Positions 7,682-14,839 of a stretch of 19,195 bases of DNA are shown here, in pieces. Origin of the DNA: Gardnerella kenyensis (GTDB lineage Bacteria; Actinomycetota; Actinomycetes; Actinomycetales; Bifidobacteriaceae); assembly GCA_003585735.1 (NCBI GenBank), contig NQOH01000006.1, positions 72,479 to 91,673 on the forward strand, in the 5' to 3' direction. Position numbers and translations under genes: made by a program. Under the pieces are notes generated by a model, which made no database searches, was not told where the DNA came from, and worked only from the letters and a program-made list of their open reading frames with translations. The first letter of the stretch is position 1, and each line of letters starts with the position of its first letter.

Positions 7682-9034
7682 CTACTCTTGCTTAGCGGAA
7701 TTGTCAGCTGGATTCTGGCCGAGAGTAGAATAAGCGTTCTCGTCAGAAACCTTATCAACAAGCTGGCGGAGGAAGTCAGTCAAGCGAGTACGATACTCGG
7801 TCTCAAACTGCTTGAGGCTTTGAATATTGCCCTCAATAACTTGAGTCTGCTTCTCCAAGTTTTCACGCACTTGACGAGCATAAGCATCAGCAGCCGTACG
7901 AGTTGTAGAATCGTAGTCTGCAGCGCGATGCTGAACTTCAGCTTCATACTGGTCAGCCTGATCGTGAGTTTGCTTAGCGTAATCGTCAGCAGCTTGACGA
8001 ACCTTACCAGAGTAAGCATCCGCCTCGTTATGAGCGCGAGCAGCATAAGCGTCAGCATCGCCACGAGTGCGAGTCGAATAATCATCAGCATCAGCATGAG
8101 CCTGCTTGCTGTATTCTTCAGCCTCAGAGCGAGTGCGTGCAGAATACTCATCTGCCTTAGCAACAGTTTCGTTATAACGAGCTTGGCTTTCTTCAACAAT
8201 CTGCTGAGCCTTAGCCTTGCCCTTATCAACGTATTGATCGTGCAATTGCATAGCAAGAGTCAACATAGCAGTTGCGCGCTCTGGCTCAGAACCTTGAGCT
8301 TCAGCACCTGCTCCAGCAATCTTCTGCAAGCTACCAGTTTCCGTATTTGGCTCCAACTTAGCAACCTGCTGACGAAGCTGCTCTTCGCGCTGCTGAGACT
8401 CTTCAAGCTGCTTCGAAAGCTCTTCAACCCTAGCGTTTTCTTGCTGCGTAACAACCAACTGCTGGCGAATAGTGTCGAGTTCGCGACCCAAGTTTTCGCT
8501 ATTTGCACGGAAATCATCGCGCTCGCGAGTTACAGATTCCAATTCCTTTTGCAATTGCTTTGCGTTATCTGCTTGAGCAGTTTGAGCAGTAAGCTGATCA
8601 ACCTGAGCACCCAAACCATCAAGCTGTTCCTTCAACTGCTGGTTCTGAGCAGACAAAGCACGGTTGCTTTCTTCAGCTTCACGCAACTTAGTAGCAGTTG
8701 CCTCAAGCTGAGAAGCAGCTTCGTTAGAATCATTATTCTTCTTAGCGTCGCTATTTGCAGCATTAGCCGCAGCATTACGCAATTCTTCATTTTCTTTAGT
8801 TAAGGACTCGACTTTAGAAGTCAACTCAGCAATCTTAGTATTCAAGCCCGCAACATCGCGGCCAAGAGACTGTGTGGAAGCTCCAAGCCCCTGCACTGCC
8901 TGCTGACCAAGCGCTTCTATTGTTTCTGTAACCTGATCGAGAAACTCGTCAACCTCGTCAACGTCATATCCTCCCTTGAAACGTACAATCTGGAAGGTAT
9001 GCTCTCGAATGTCCTTAGGCGTCAACAGAGTCAT
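7682..9034 (-). CDS. divIVA: DivIVA/Wag31 family polar growth protein
   Basis: This cytoplasmic coiled-coil protein gathers at curved membrane, such as poles and septa, and in actinobacteria organises polar cell-wall synthesis. The N-terminal DivIVA domain (about 1-45) shows LLTPKDIREHTFQIVRFKGGYDVDEVDEFLD, given here as the span from residue 3 to 33. A long coiled coil rich in Glu, Gln and Leu spans about 60-227, then a short linker of about 25 residues. A second helical region (about 254-430) begins with the ATAMLTLAMQLHDQYVDKG block common in Wag31-like proteins. Within it, nine tyrosines fall exactly 11 residues apart (Y297 to Y385), a hendecad repeat. At 450 aa it is longer than the roughly 260-residue mycobacterial Wag31. 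The start ATG at 9034 is preceded by GAGGTG at a normal distance. It is the first gene of the minus-strand block; the divergent neighbour is galE. Confidence 0.93.
   Translation of the reverse strand: MTLLTPKDIREHTFQIVRFKGGYDVDEVDEFLDQVTETIEALGQQAVQGLGASTQSLGRDVAGLNTKIAELTSKVESLTKENEELRNAAANAANSDAKKNNDSNEAASQLEATATKLREAEESNRALSAQNQQLKEQLDGLGAQVDQLTAQTAQADNAKQLQKELESVTRERDDFRANSENLGRELDTIRQQLVVTQQENARVEELSKQLEESQQREEQLRQQVAKLEPNTETGSLQKIAGAGAEAQGSEPERATAMLTLAMQLHDQYVDKGKAKAQQIVEESQARYNETVAKADEYSARTRSEAEEYSKQAHADADDYSTRTRGDADAYAARAHNEADAYSGKVRQAADDYAKQTHDQADQYEAEVQHRAADYDSTTRTAADAYARQVRENLEKQTQVIEGNIQSLKQFETEYRTRLTDFLRQLVDKVSDENAYSTLGQNPADNSAKQE
7880..8146 (-). repeat. Hendecad (11-residue) repeat region within DivIVA
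   Basis: Codons for residues 297-385 of DivIVA encode eight consecutive 11-residue periods anchored by tyrosine at 297, 308, 319, 330, 341, 352, 363, 374 and 385. The residue just before each Tyr is usually D, E or A, and A or D occurs two to three positions before. Codons vary, so this is an ancient protein-level repeat rather than a recent DNA duplication. Confidence 0.85.
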
Positions 9035-9176
9035 ATGCTTTACACCTCGCTTTTGGGACGCATCTCATTGATATATATCTATTCGATGCTATCACGTACG
9101 CAGAAAATTAGAGCAAATAATACGAAAATTATTATGCAAAACGCCGATTTTATAAAAAACTGCGTATAACTCTCTC
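9035..9176. other. divIVA upstream region
   Basis: This is the leader and presumed promoter region of minus-strand divIVA. The ribosome binding site GAGGTG is followed by a normal spacer and ATG at 9034. An AT-rich stretch, TAGATATATATC on the minus strand (9073-9084), about 40 bp upstream of the start, may include the -10 box, but I cannot pair it with a good -35. No gene is supported. Confidence 0.4.
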
Positions 9177-9408
9177 ACGTTTGGAGCACCAAACCCACCA
9201 AAACACTCCAAACGCGAGACAAACTCCCCACATTTGGAGCAATACACCACACCAAACCCTCCAAACGCGAGACAAACTCCCCACATTTGGAGCAATACAC
9301 CACACCAAACCCTCCAAACACGAGACAAACTCCCCACATTTGGAGCAATACACCACACCAAACCCTCCAAACGCGAGAAAAGTTGCGCAAGTTTGGAGCA
9401 CCACATTA
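9177..9408. repeat. 53-bp tandem repeat array (about 4.4 copies)
   Basis: The units begin at 9177, 9230, 9283 and 9336, with a partial fifth from 9389 to about 9408, so the period is exactly 53 bp. Units 2 and 3 differ at a single base, and unit 4 matches them until about 9378. Unit 1 is more diverged and the partial fifth resembles unit 1. Each full unit contains the inverted pair TTTGGAG and CTCCAAA about 20 nt apart, so each can fold as a hairpin. Because 53 is not a multiple of 3, the same sequence is read in all three frames; the open frames across it encode shifted versions of one peptide and are not credible genes. The array lies between the divergent promoters of divIVA and galE. There are no unique spacers, so it is not a CRISPR array. 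Confidence 0.95.
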
Positions 9409-9447
9409 AGCAAATTGCAATATAACCTATAGTTCAGTTTGGCGAGA

Positions 9448-9492
9448 TATAATTGCAATGATTTATTAATTATAAAAATAGAAGGAAGTTCA
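9448..9492 (+). promoter_or_regulatory. Probable galE promoter -10 and ribosome binding site
   Basis: A perfect TATAAT lies at 9448-9453, about 40 bp before the galE ATG, but no convincing -35 hexamer is 16-18 bp upstream. The motif AATTGCAAT occurs at 9413-9421 and again at 9451-9459, flanking this box, and may be an operator. AGAAGGAAG (9480-9488) is the Shine-Dalgarno sequence for galE. Confidence 0.4.
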
Positions 9493-9493
9493 A

Positions 9494-10504
9494 ATGACTG
9501 TTCTTGTTACAGGCGGATGCGGTTACATTGGTGCGCACGTAGTTCATGCCTTGCATAAAGCACAGCAAAAAGTCGTCGTCGTTGACGATTTAAGCTACGG
9601 AAAGCCTACGCGCATTGAAGGCGCTCGACTTTACGGCATGGATATTGCATCTCCTGACGCAGGCAGAAGACTTGCGCAAATTATGAAAGACGAGAATGTT
9701 GATTCCGTAATTCATTTCGCTGCTAGAAAGCAGGTTGGAGAGTCCGTAGAAAAGCCGCTTTGGTATTATCAGCAGAATATTAACGGCATGCTTAATGTTC
9801 TTGAAGGCATGAGGGATAGCGGCGTAAAGAAGCTCGTATTCTCGTCTTCTGCAGCAACTTACGGCGTTCCACCTGTTGATGTTGTGCCAGAAGATGTTGT
9901 GCCAATGCTGCCAATTAACCCTTACGGCCAAACTAAGCTTTTTGGTGAGTGGATGGCGCGCGCTTGCGAACACACTTACGGTATTCGCTTCTGCGCATTG
10001 CGTTACTTTAACGTGGCTGGCTGCGGTCCGGTGGAATTAGAAGATCCTGCTATTTTGAATCTGATTCCTATGCTTTTTGAACGTTTGCAGCGCGGAAAAG
10101 CTCCTGCTATTTTTGGCGACGACTACCCTACTGCCGATGGTACTTGCATTCGTGACTACATTCACGTTTCTGATTTGGCAGACGCACATCTTGAAGCGCT
10201 TAAGTATTTGGATCGTGACGAACGCAAGTATGATGCGTTTAACGTTGGTACAGGTAAAGGCACTTCCGTGCGCGAGATTGTTGACGAAGTTCGAGAAGTT
10301 ACCGGATTGCCATTTAAGGAAACTGTGCTGGACCGCAGAGCAGGAGATCCTCCTCAGCTTATTGGCAGCCCTAAGCGAATCAACGAAGAAATGGGATGGC
10401 ATGCTCGTTACGACGTGAAGGATATTGTTAAGTCTGCTTGGGCAGCTTGGCAAGCAAATCCTGAGCATCATATTGATGTTGATTCCTGGAAGCAGATTGA
10501 CTAG
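9494..10504 (+). CDS. galE: UDP-glucose 4-epimerase
   Basis: This enzyme interconverts UDP-galactose and UDP-glucose with tightly bound NAD; in bifidobacteria it serves the Leloir pathway, galactose use and glycan precursor supply. It is an extended short-chain dehydrogenase of 336 aa, the usual length. The NAD-binding glycine motif is G7-x-x-G10-x-x-G13 in GGCGYIG. The catalytic set is a serine in SSSAATYG (about 118-119), Y144 and K148 in YGQTK. The Rossmann DDLSYG and the HFAARKQVGESV block also fit GalE. The ATG at 9494 follows AGAAGGAAG at good spacing. No other galactose genes adjoin it, so it is monocistronic, ending at the strong terminator at 10524-10556. Confidence 0.96.
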   Translation: MTVLVTGGCGYIGAHVVHALHKAQQKVVVVDDLSYGKPTRIEGARLYGMDIASPDAGRRLAQIMKDENVDSVIHFAARKQVGESVEKPLWYYQQNINGMLNVLEGMRDSGVKKLVFSSSAATYGVPPVDVVPEDVVPMLPINPYGQTKLFGEWMARACEHTYGIRFCALRYFNVAGCGPVELEDPAILNLIPMLFERLQRGKAPAIFGDDYPTADGTCIRDYIHVSDLADAHLEALKYLDRDERKYDAFNVGTGKGTSVREIVDEVREVTGLPFKETVLDRRAGDPPQLIGSPKRINEEMGWHARYDVKDIVKSAWAAWQANPEHHIDVDSWKQID

Positions 10505-10523
10505 AAGCTTCGCTAGATAAAAC

Positions 10524-10556
10524 AAAACGCGCGGCAAAAAATGTCGCGCGTTTTTT
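10524..10556. terminator. Bidirectional intrinsic terminator between galE and tRNA-Phe
   Basis: A GC-rich stem (CGCGCG at 10528-10533 with CGCGCG at 10545-10550, extended by a G-T and a C-G pair inside and A-T pairs outside) is followed by TTTTTT on the plus strand. AAAA lies on the other side, giving a T-run on the minus strand. It starts 19 nt after the galE stop and 13 nt beyond the tRNA-Phe 3' end, so it can close both convergent units. Confidence 0.9.
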
Positions 10557-10568
10557 GTTGATTACTTG

Positions 10569-10641
10569 TGGCTCCGAGCGGGATCGATCCGCTGACCTAG
10601 CGATTTTCAGTCGCTCGCTCTACCAACTGAGCTACAGAGCC
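10569..10641 (-). tRNA. tRNA-Phe (anticodon GAA)
   Basis: The minus strand folds as a complete 73-nt tRNA. The acceptor GGCTCTG pairs with CGGAGCC with one G-U pair. The D arm is AGCTCAGTTGGTAGAGC, and the anticodon arm AGCGA-CTGAAAA-TCGCT has GAA as anticodon. The T arm contains GATCGATCC, a slightly atypical version of the usual GTTCGA. The discriminator is A73. The CCA end is not encoded (CAA follows). It lies 43 nt downstream of tRNA-Asp with a terminator-like hairpin in between. Confidence 0.97.
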
Positions 10642-10649
10642 ATGATGAA

Positions 10650-10671
10650 TAAAAAACCCGGCGAACCGGGT
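10650..10671 (-). terminator. UUCG-loop terminator-like hairpin between two tRNAs
   Basis: On the minus strand ACCCGG-TTCG-CCGGGT is followed directly by a T-rich run (10650-10655). This is a compact stable hairpin with the form of an intrinsic terminator. It starts 13 nt after the tRNA-Asp 3' end, and its T-run finishes about 9 nt before the tRNA-Phe 5' end. Confidence 0.75.
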
Positions 10672-10684
10672 CTTCTATTAATCG

Positions 10685-10758
10685 CGACCCCGGCCGGACT
10701 TGAACCGGTGACCTCCGCCGTGACAGGGCGGCGCTCTAACCAACTGAGCTACGGGGCC
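10685..10758 (-). tRNA. tRNA-Asp (anticodon GTC)
   Basis: The minus strand folds as a 74-nt tRNA. The acceptor GGCCCCG pairs with CGGGGTC with one G-U pair. The D arm is AGCTCAGTTGGTTAGAGC, the anticodon arm CCGCC-CTGTCAC-GGCGG has GTC, and the T arm contains GGTTCAAGTCC. The discriminator is G73, expected for tRNA-Asp. CCA is not encoded. Confidence 0.97.
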
Positions 10759-10790
10759 GTGGCTTTGTTCTCTCGAACAGCCGAGTCACT

Positions 10791-10818
10791 ATCTTACAGA
10801 ATCCATTTCAAAATGCAA
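10791..10818 (-). promoter_or_regulatory. Candidate tRNA-Asp promoter
   Basis: On the minus strand TTGCAT (10813-10818) and TAAGAT (10791-10796) are separated by 16 bp, each matching the sigma-70 hexamers at four of six bases. The predicted start is near 10784, leaving a leader of about 26 nt before the mature tRNA 5' end at 10758. Confidence 0.45.
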
Positions 10819-10862
10819 GTGCTATGGCGTGTCCGGCGTGTTGCCGCACAAAATCAACGTTA

Positions 10863-12896
10863 TTACTCAAGCTCAATCGCACCCGTGCAAAGCTGGTAAT
10901 ACTCGCCGTGCTTAGCAAGAAGCTCCTCATGCGAGCCGCGCTCAATAATTCGGCCATGATCCAACACCATAATCACATCCGCATTACGAACTGTAGAAAG
11001 CCTGTGCGCAATCACAAACACAGTTCTGCCTTCCATAAGCGAATCCATGCCATGCTGCACCAAAGCCTCAGTATGCGTATCAATCGAAGAAGTAGCTTCG
11101 TCCAAAATTAAAACAGGAGGATTCGCAACAGCAGCACGAGCAATAGAAATAAGCTGCTTTTGGCCTTGAGAAAGCCCTTCTGCACCGTTTTTAAGCTGCG
11201 TATTGTAACCATCCGGAAGATTTAAAATAAACGCGTCAGCATGCGCTAATTTAGCAGCTTCTACGCATTCTTCATCAGTTGCATCGAGGCGACCGTAACG
11301 AATATTATCCATAACGCTGCCAGTAAATAAGTTCACATCTTGCAAAACTGTGCCAATAGCGTAACGCAAGTCAGTTTTACAAATATCACGCACGTCAATT
11401 CCGTCATACAAAATCTGCCCGTCGTCAATATCGTAAAAACGCGTAAGCAAATTCGCAATCGTAGTTTTTCCAGCACCCGTCGCTCCAACTAAAGCAACTT
11501 TTTGACCCGGCTTTGCAAACCAAGTAATGTCGTGTAACACAGGATTCTCATGGTCATACCCGAACACAACATCCGTAAAGCGCACGTCTCCGCGAAGAAG
11601 AGTGTAACGACCGTCTTTAGAAGTTAGAGCGTCGCGCTTTGCGTGCAAAACCACTTCTTGAGCCATTGCGCTTAAGCTTTTAGCGCGCTGAGTAGCTTTA
11701 TTGCCATTATCTTGCTTTGCTCTCTTCCAAGCCCAGTAAATATTAGCGCCCTCTTCTTTTTCGTCAACTTCTTGCAAAACGTCAAAAGCAGATTCAGTAG
11801 CAAGAGTTTCAGCAGACTGCGCAACTTTAACTTTTACTAAACGAACCGTTCCAGAATCTTCCTCCGGACTTTCGTCAAGAAGCTCAAAAATGCGCGACGC
11901 TCCAGCCAAAGCCATCATAAGCGAATTTAATTGCATCGTAATTTCGCCAATAGGATTAATAAACGCGCGCGAAAGAGTAAGCAAAGCTATAAGCGTTCCA
12001 ATAGTCAAAGGCTCGGAGCTTGCAAGACCGAAAGTTGGAAAACCTGCAGAAACAGCCCACGCGCCAAGCAAAGCAATAAGCACATAAAGAAGATAACTTG
12101 CGTTACTAATTACAGGCATAACATTATTTGCGTAAGAATTAGCACTTGCCGAAATTTTTTGCACTTTTTCAACGTAAACATCTAATTTTTTAAGCGCAAC
12201 TTCTTCGTGATTGAAAATTTTAATAATTTTACTGCCTGTTGCAGATTCTTCTACATACTTATTAAGCTCGCCCAAAGCGCTCTGGAATTGCTTAAAAAGA
12301 CTGCCAGAACGCTTAAGCATGAATCTAACTAAAAATAGAAGAAACACAGTAAAAACTGCCACAAACGCGGCCACAGGAAGCGAAAGCCACATAATAGACA
12401 CAAAAGCTGCCGTAATAGAAATAAGCGCAGCAAACGAGTCTGGAAAAGCCCACGAAATCGCCTCACGCAGCACTTCCGTATCGTTCGTGTAGCGGCTCAT
12501 AACATCGCCGTAGCCTTGAGAATCAAGGTATTTAAGCGAAAGCTTTTGTTGGTGCTTAAACATAGCGTCACGCAAATCGCGCATAACACTTTCCGACACG
12601 TTCGCAACCAGCCTGCTCCACAGCCAGCAGCTAAACACGCCAATTACGTAAACGCTTGCCATAAGAATAATCATGCGCACAAGCGGCATCCAATCCGGAT
12701 TATGCTTGCCAATCAACGGCAAAATATACACGTCCACAATAGATTGCAAGAACATTGCGCAAGCAGCTTGAACAATAGAACTTACGATAATTGCGACTAT
12801 GATTATGAAAACTTTTACGCGATAAGCAAGCACGCAGGAAGCGAGTCGTTTTAGAGTTGCCCAGTTGATTGCATGGGTGTTTTTATTTGTTGCCAT
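10863..12896 (-). CDS. ABC exporter subunit with the catalytic Glu (heterodimer partner B)
   Basis: This half-transporter has an N-terminal six-helix exporter domain (about 20-335) and a C-terminal ATPase domain (about 435-677). The frame is open from a GTG at 12929, but ATG 12896 is preferred because AAGAAGG lies about 8 nt upstream, giving 677 aa. Walker A is GATGAGKTT (about 471-479), the signature is LSQGQ (575-579), Walker B is LILDE with catalytic E600, and the H-loop His is H631. The Gln in LSQGQ replaces the usual second Gly; this is the pattern in the partner of a degenerate subunit, as in TM288, LmrD and BmrD. About 90 residues of charged sequence (about 342-434) are inserted between the membrane and ATPase domains, far longer than usual. 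It overlaps the upstream gene by 14 nt, so translation is coupled. The substrate, drug or lipid-like, is unknown. Confidence 0.93.
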   Translation of the reverse strand: MATNKNTHAINWATLKRLASCVLAYRVKVFIIIVAIIVSSIVQAACAMFLQSIVDVYILPLIGKHNPDWMPLVRMIILMASVYVIGVFSCWLWSRLVANVSESVMRDLRDAMFKHQQKLSLKYLDSQGYGDVMSRYTNDTEVLREAISWAFPDSFAALISITAAFVSIMWLSLPVAAFVAVFTVFLLFLVRFMLKRSGSLFKQFQSALGELNKYVEESATGSKIIKIFNHEEVALKKLDVYVEKVQKISASANSYANNVMPVISNASYLLYVLIALLGAWAVSAGFPTFGLASSEPLTIGTLIALLTLSRAFINPIGEITMQLNSLMMALAGASRIFELLDESPEEDSGTVRLVKVKVAQSAETLATESAFDVLQEVDEKEEGANIYWAWKRAKQDNGNKATQRAKSLSAMAQEVVLHAKRDALTSKDGRYTLLRGDVRFTDVVFGYDHENPVLHDITWFAKPGQKVALVGATGAGKTTIANLLTRFYDIDDGQILYDGIDVRDICKTDLRYAIGTVLQDVNLFTGSVMDNIRYGRLDATDEECVEAAKLAHADAFILNLPDGYNTQLKNGAEGLSQGQKQLISIARAAVANPPVLILDEATSSIDTHTEALVQHGMDSLMEGRTVFVIAHRLSTVRNADVIMVLDHGRIIERGSHEELLAKHGEYYQLCTGAIELE

Positions 12897-14772
12897 TTTC
12901 AACACCTTCTTCCGCAATATTTTCTTCACTTTGCACTCGGCTTTTTGCTTGAGATTCCGCCATATTTTTATAAAGTTCGCAAGAGTTAATTAAGTCGCTG
13001 TGAGAGCCTTGAGCAAGTATGCGGCCGTTTTGCAAAACAACAATAATATCCGCGTGCTCGATTGAAGAAATGCGCTGAGCAACAATAATTTGCGTAGAAT
13101 CAGGCATAAACTTTTTCAATCCTTCACGAATTTTATAATCCGTTTTCATATCAACAGCGCTCATTGAATCGTCAAGTATTAGAATTTTAGGCTTTCTTAA
13201 AAGCGCGCGAGCAATGCACAAACGCTGACGCTGACCGCCGGAAATATTCTTGCCACCCTGCTCAATATGAGTATTGTAAGCATCCGGCAAATCGTTAATG
13301 AACTCGTTTGCGCAAGCAATTTGGCATGCCGCGCGCAAATCCTCATCACTAGCATCCTTACTTCCCCAACGAAGATTTTCGGAAATTGTGCCACTAAACA
13401 GAATATTTTTTTGCAAAACAACGCCAACTTCTTCGCGCAAACTTTGAGGATTGTAATCTAAAATATTTGCGCCGCCAACAAAAATCGCACCTTTAGTTAC
13501 GTCGTAAAGCCTTGCAATAAGTTGCACAAGACTTGATTTTCCGGAACCTGTTGCGCCAACAATTCCAACAGTTGCGCCGGAAGGAATGCTCAAGTTTATA
13601 TCGTGTAAAATTTCCTGTTCTGCCGAAGAAGATTCATCCGAATTATCTGAATTATCCGACTTCGGATAGCGCAACGAAACATGCTCAAAACGCACAGAAG
13701 CGTCCGAAAGTTCAGTAAGCGGATTCGAAGAAACAACCTCGGTATTTTTAGATTGCAACACTTTTGCGATTCGATGCATAGACGCGCGCGCAGTTACAGA
13801 CATAACAAAAACTGCAACCAAATTCGCGAGCGCAAATAAAATTTGCAACGCATACACAACTAATGCCGCAAGATTTCCTGTAGTTAAGCCAAACGCAGGA
13901 TTATTTCCGGAAGCAACAATCTCATGCGAAGCCATCCACGCAATAAGCAACATTCCAGCATAGAAGCACAAATTAAACAGCGGAATACTGTAATTAAGCA
14001 CGTATTCAGCATTAAGAAAATGATGGTAAATCTTGTGCGAAATACGCATAAAACGGCTATTTTCGTAGTCGGCGCGCACATAAGACTTCACAACGCGAAT
14101 ATTATGCAAATTCTCGCCAACTTGATTATTCATCTCGTCAATCATGCGGTAAATTCGCATAAATCTAGGCGCAACAATTGCAGCGCCAACAGCACCAATC
14201 AAACCAACAATCGGCACAAAGCTAAGAAAAACCCAAGAAATAGAGCGGCTAATTGAAAAAGTAAACCACCACGCTGCCGCAATAATCACAACACTACGAA
14301 CGCCTGAGCGAATAATCAGCTGGTAAGCAAACTGCACATTCGACACATCACTCGTCATGCGCGTCACAATCGTGCCAGTAGAAAACTTATCTAAATCAGA
14401 AAAACTTAAAAGCTGCAGCCGCGCAAAAATATTATGACGCAAATTTCTACCAAAACCGGCACTAGAATGCGCGCAGCAAATACCCGAAATAACGCCAGCA
14501 ATCACGGAAAGTGCTGCAAAAAGAAGAAGTTGCAAACCGTAATACCAAGAAGCGGAATTGGAGCGCGTCACAATGCCGAAATCAATAAGATTCGACATTA
14601 CAGAAGGAACGATTATTTGCATCGCTGCTTCAAAAATAATTGATACGGAAGTAAGAACGCCGAGCAGGCGATAGTTTTTCAAAGAATGAAGAATTGTGCG
14701 CAAGGCGTGAGGAGCACGATCGGCGCGATTTCTTGATTGCTTCGACGATTTTCGCGTTACTTTCTCCGCCAT
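12883..14772 (-). CDS. ABC exporter subunit with degenerate ATPase site (partner A)
   Basis: This 629-aa half-transporter is the first gene of a two-gene operon. A basic, Arg/Lys/Ser-rich N terminus of about 25 residues precedes six membrane helices (about 33-330) and an ATPase domain (about 352-600). Walker A is GATGSGKSS (about 406-414) and the signature is a canonical ISGGQ (510-514). After Walker B (LILD, 531-534) comes D535 where the catalytic Glu should be, and the H-loop His is replaced by Q566 in VAQRISS. This combination is typical of the regulatory subunit of heterodimeric exporters such as TM287, LmrC and BmrC. A Ser/Asp/Asn-rich insert sits at about 371-384. The start has AGGAAGGGG immediately upstream at good spacing. 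A palindrome over the candidate -10 box suggests control by a repressor not encoded in this window. Confidence 0.93.
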   Translation of the reverse strand: MAEKVTRKSSKQSRNRADRAPHALRTILHSLKNYRLLGVLTSVSIIFEAAMQIIVPSVMSNLIDFGIVTRSNSASWYYGLQLLLFAALSVIAGVISGICCAHSSAGFGRNLRHNIFARLQLLSFSDLDKFSTGTIVTRMTSDVSNVQFAYQLIIRSGVRSVVIIAAAWWFTFSISRSISWVFLSFVPIVGLIGAVGAAIVAPRFMRIYRMIDEMNNQVGENLHNIRVVKSYVRADYENSRFMRISHKIYHHFLNAEYVLNYSIPLFNLCFYAGMLLIAWMASHEIVASGNNPAFGLTTGNLAALVVYALQILFALANLVAVFVMSVTARASMHRIAKVLQSKNTEVVSSNPLTELSDASVRFEHVSLRYPKSDNSDNSDESSSAEQEILHDINLSIPSGATVGIVGATGSGKSSLVQLIARLYDVTKGAIFVGGANILDYNPQSLREEVGVVLQKNILFSGTISENLRWGSKDASDEDLRAACQIACANEFINDLPDAYNTHIEQGGKNISGGQRQRLCIARALLRKPKILILDDSMSAVDMKTDYKIREGLKKFMPDSTQIIVAQRISSIEHADIIVVLQNGRILAQGSHSDLINSCELYKNMAESQAKSRVQSEENIAEEGVENGNK

Positions 14773-14788
14773 TGCGCCCCTTCCTTAG

Positions 14789-14814
14789 GTGATACTTAAG
14801 TTTAATAGTATCAC
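14789..14814. promoter_or_regulatory. 26-bp palindrome, candidate repressor operator
   Basis: GTGATACT (14789-14796) and AGTATCAC (14807-14814) form a perfect inverted repeat around a 10-bp AT-rich centre. It lies 17 bp upstream of the exporter operon ATG and overlaps its candidate -10 box. This is the size and position expected of a MarR- or TetR-type operator, though the cognate regulator is not in the window. Confidence 0.55.
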
Positions 14815-14831
14815 TTTTGAATATAAGGCAA
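14802..14831 (-). promoter_or_regulatory. Candidate promoter of the ABC exporter operon
   Basis: On the minus strand TTGCCT (14826-14831) and TATTAA (14802-14807) are separated by 18 bp, each with four of six matches to sigma-70 hexamers. It lies between the nrdG stop and the exporter start, and the -10 is within the palindrome. Confidence 0.45.
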
Positions 14832-14839
14832 ACAGGGGT

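Noticed and set aside
7688..8803. 371-codon plus-strand frame opposite divIVA
   Set aside because: The translation is Ser/Leu-rich low complexity mirroring the Glu/Gln/Ala coiled-coil codons of divIVA; no independent evidence.
9177..9408. CRISPR array
   Set aside because: The whole 53-bp unit repeats with no unique spacers, and there are no cas genes nearby.
9092..9458. Several open frames over the 53-bp array, with repeating Trp/Cys/Gly-rich peptides
   Set aside because: The same peptide appears in shifted frames because 53 is not divisible by 3. There is no ribosome binding site, so these are repeat artefacts.
10555..10899. 114-codon plus-strand frame
   Set aside because: It runs antisense through both tRNA genes, so it cannot be a credible protein gene.
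12897..12929. Upstream GTG start for the second ABC exporter subunit
   Set aside because: The internal ATG at 12896 has a well-spaced AAGAAGG site, while the GTG has none.
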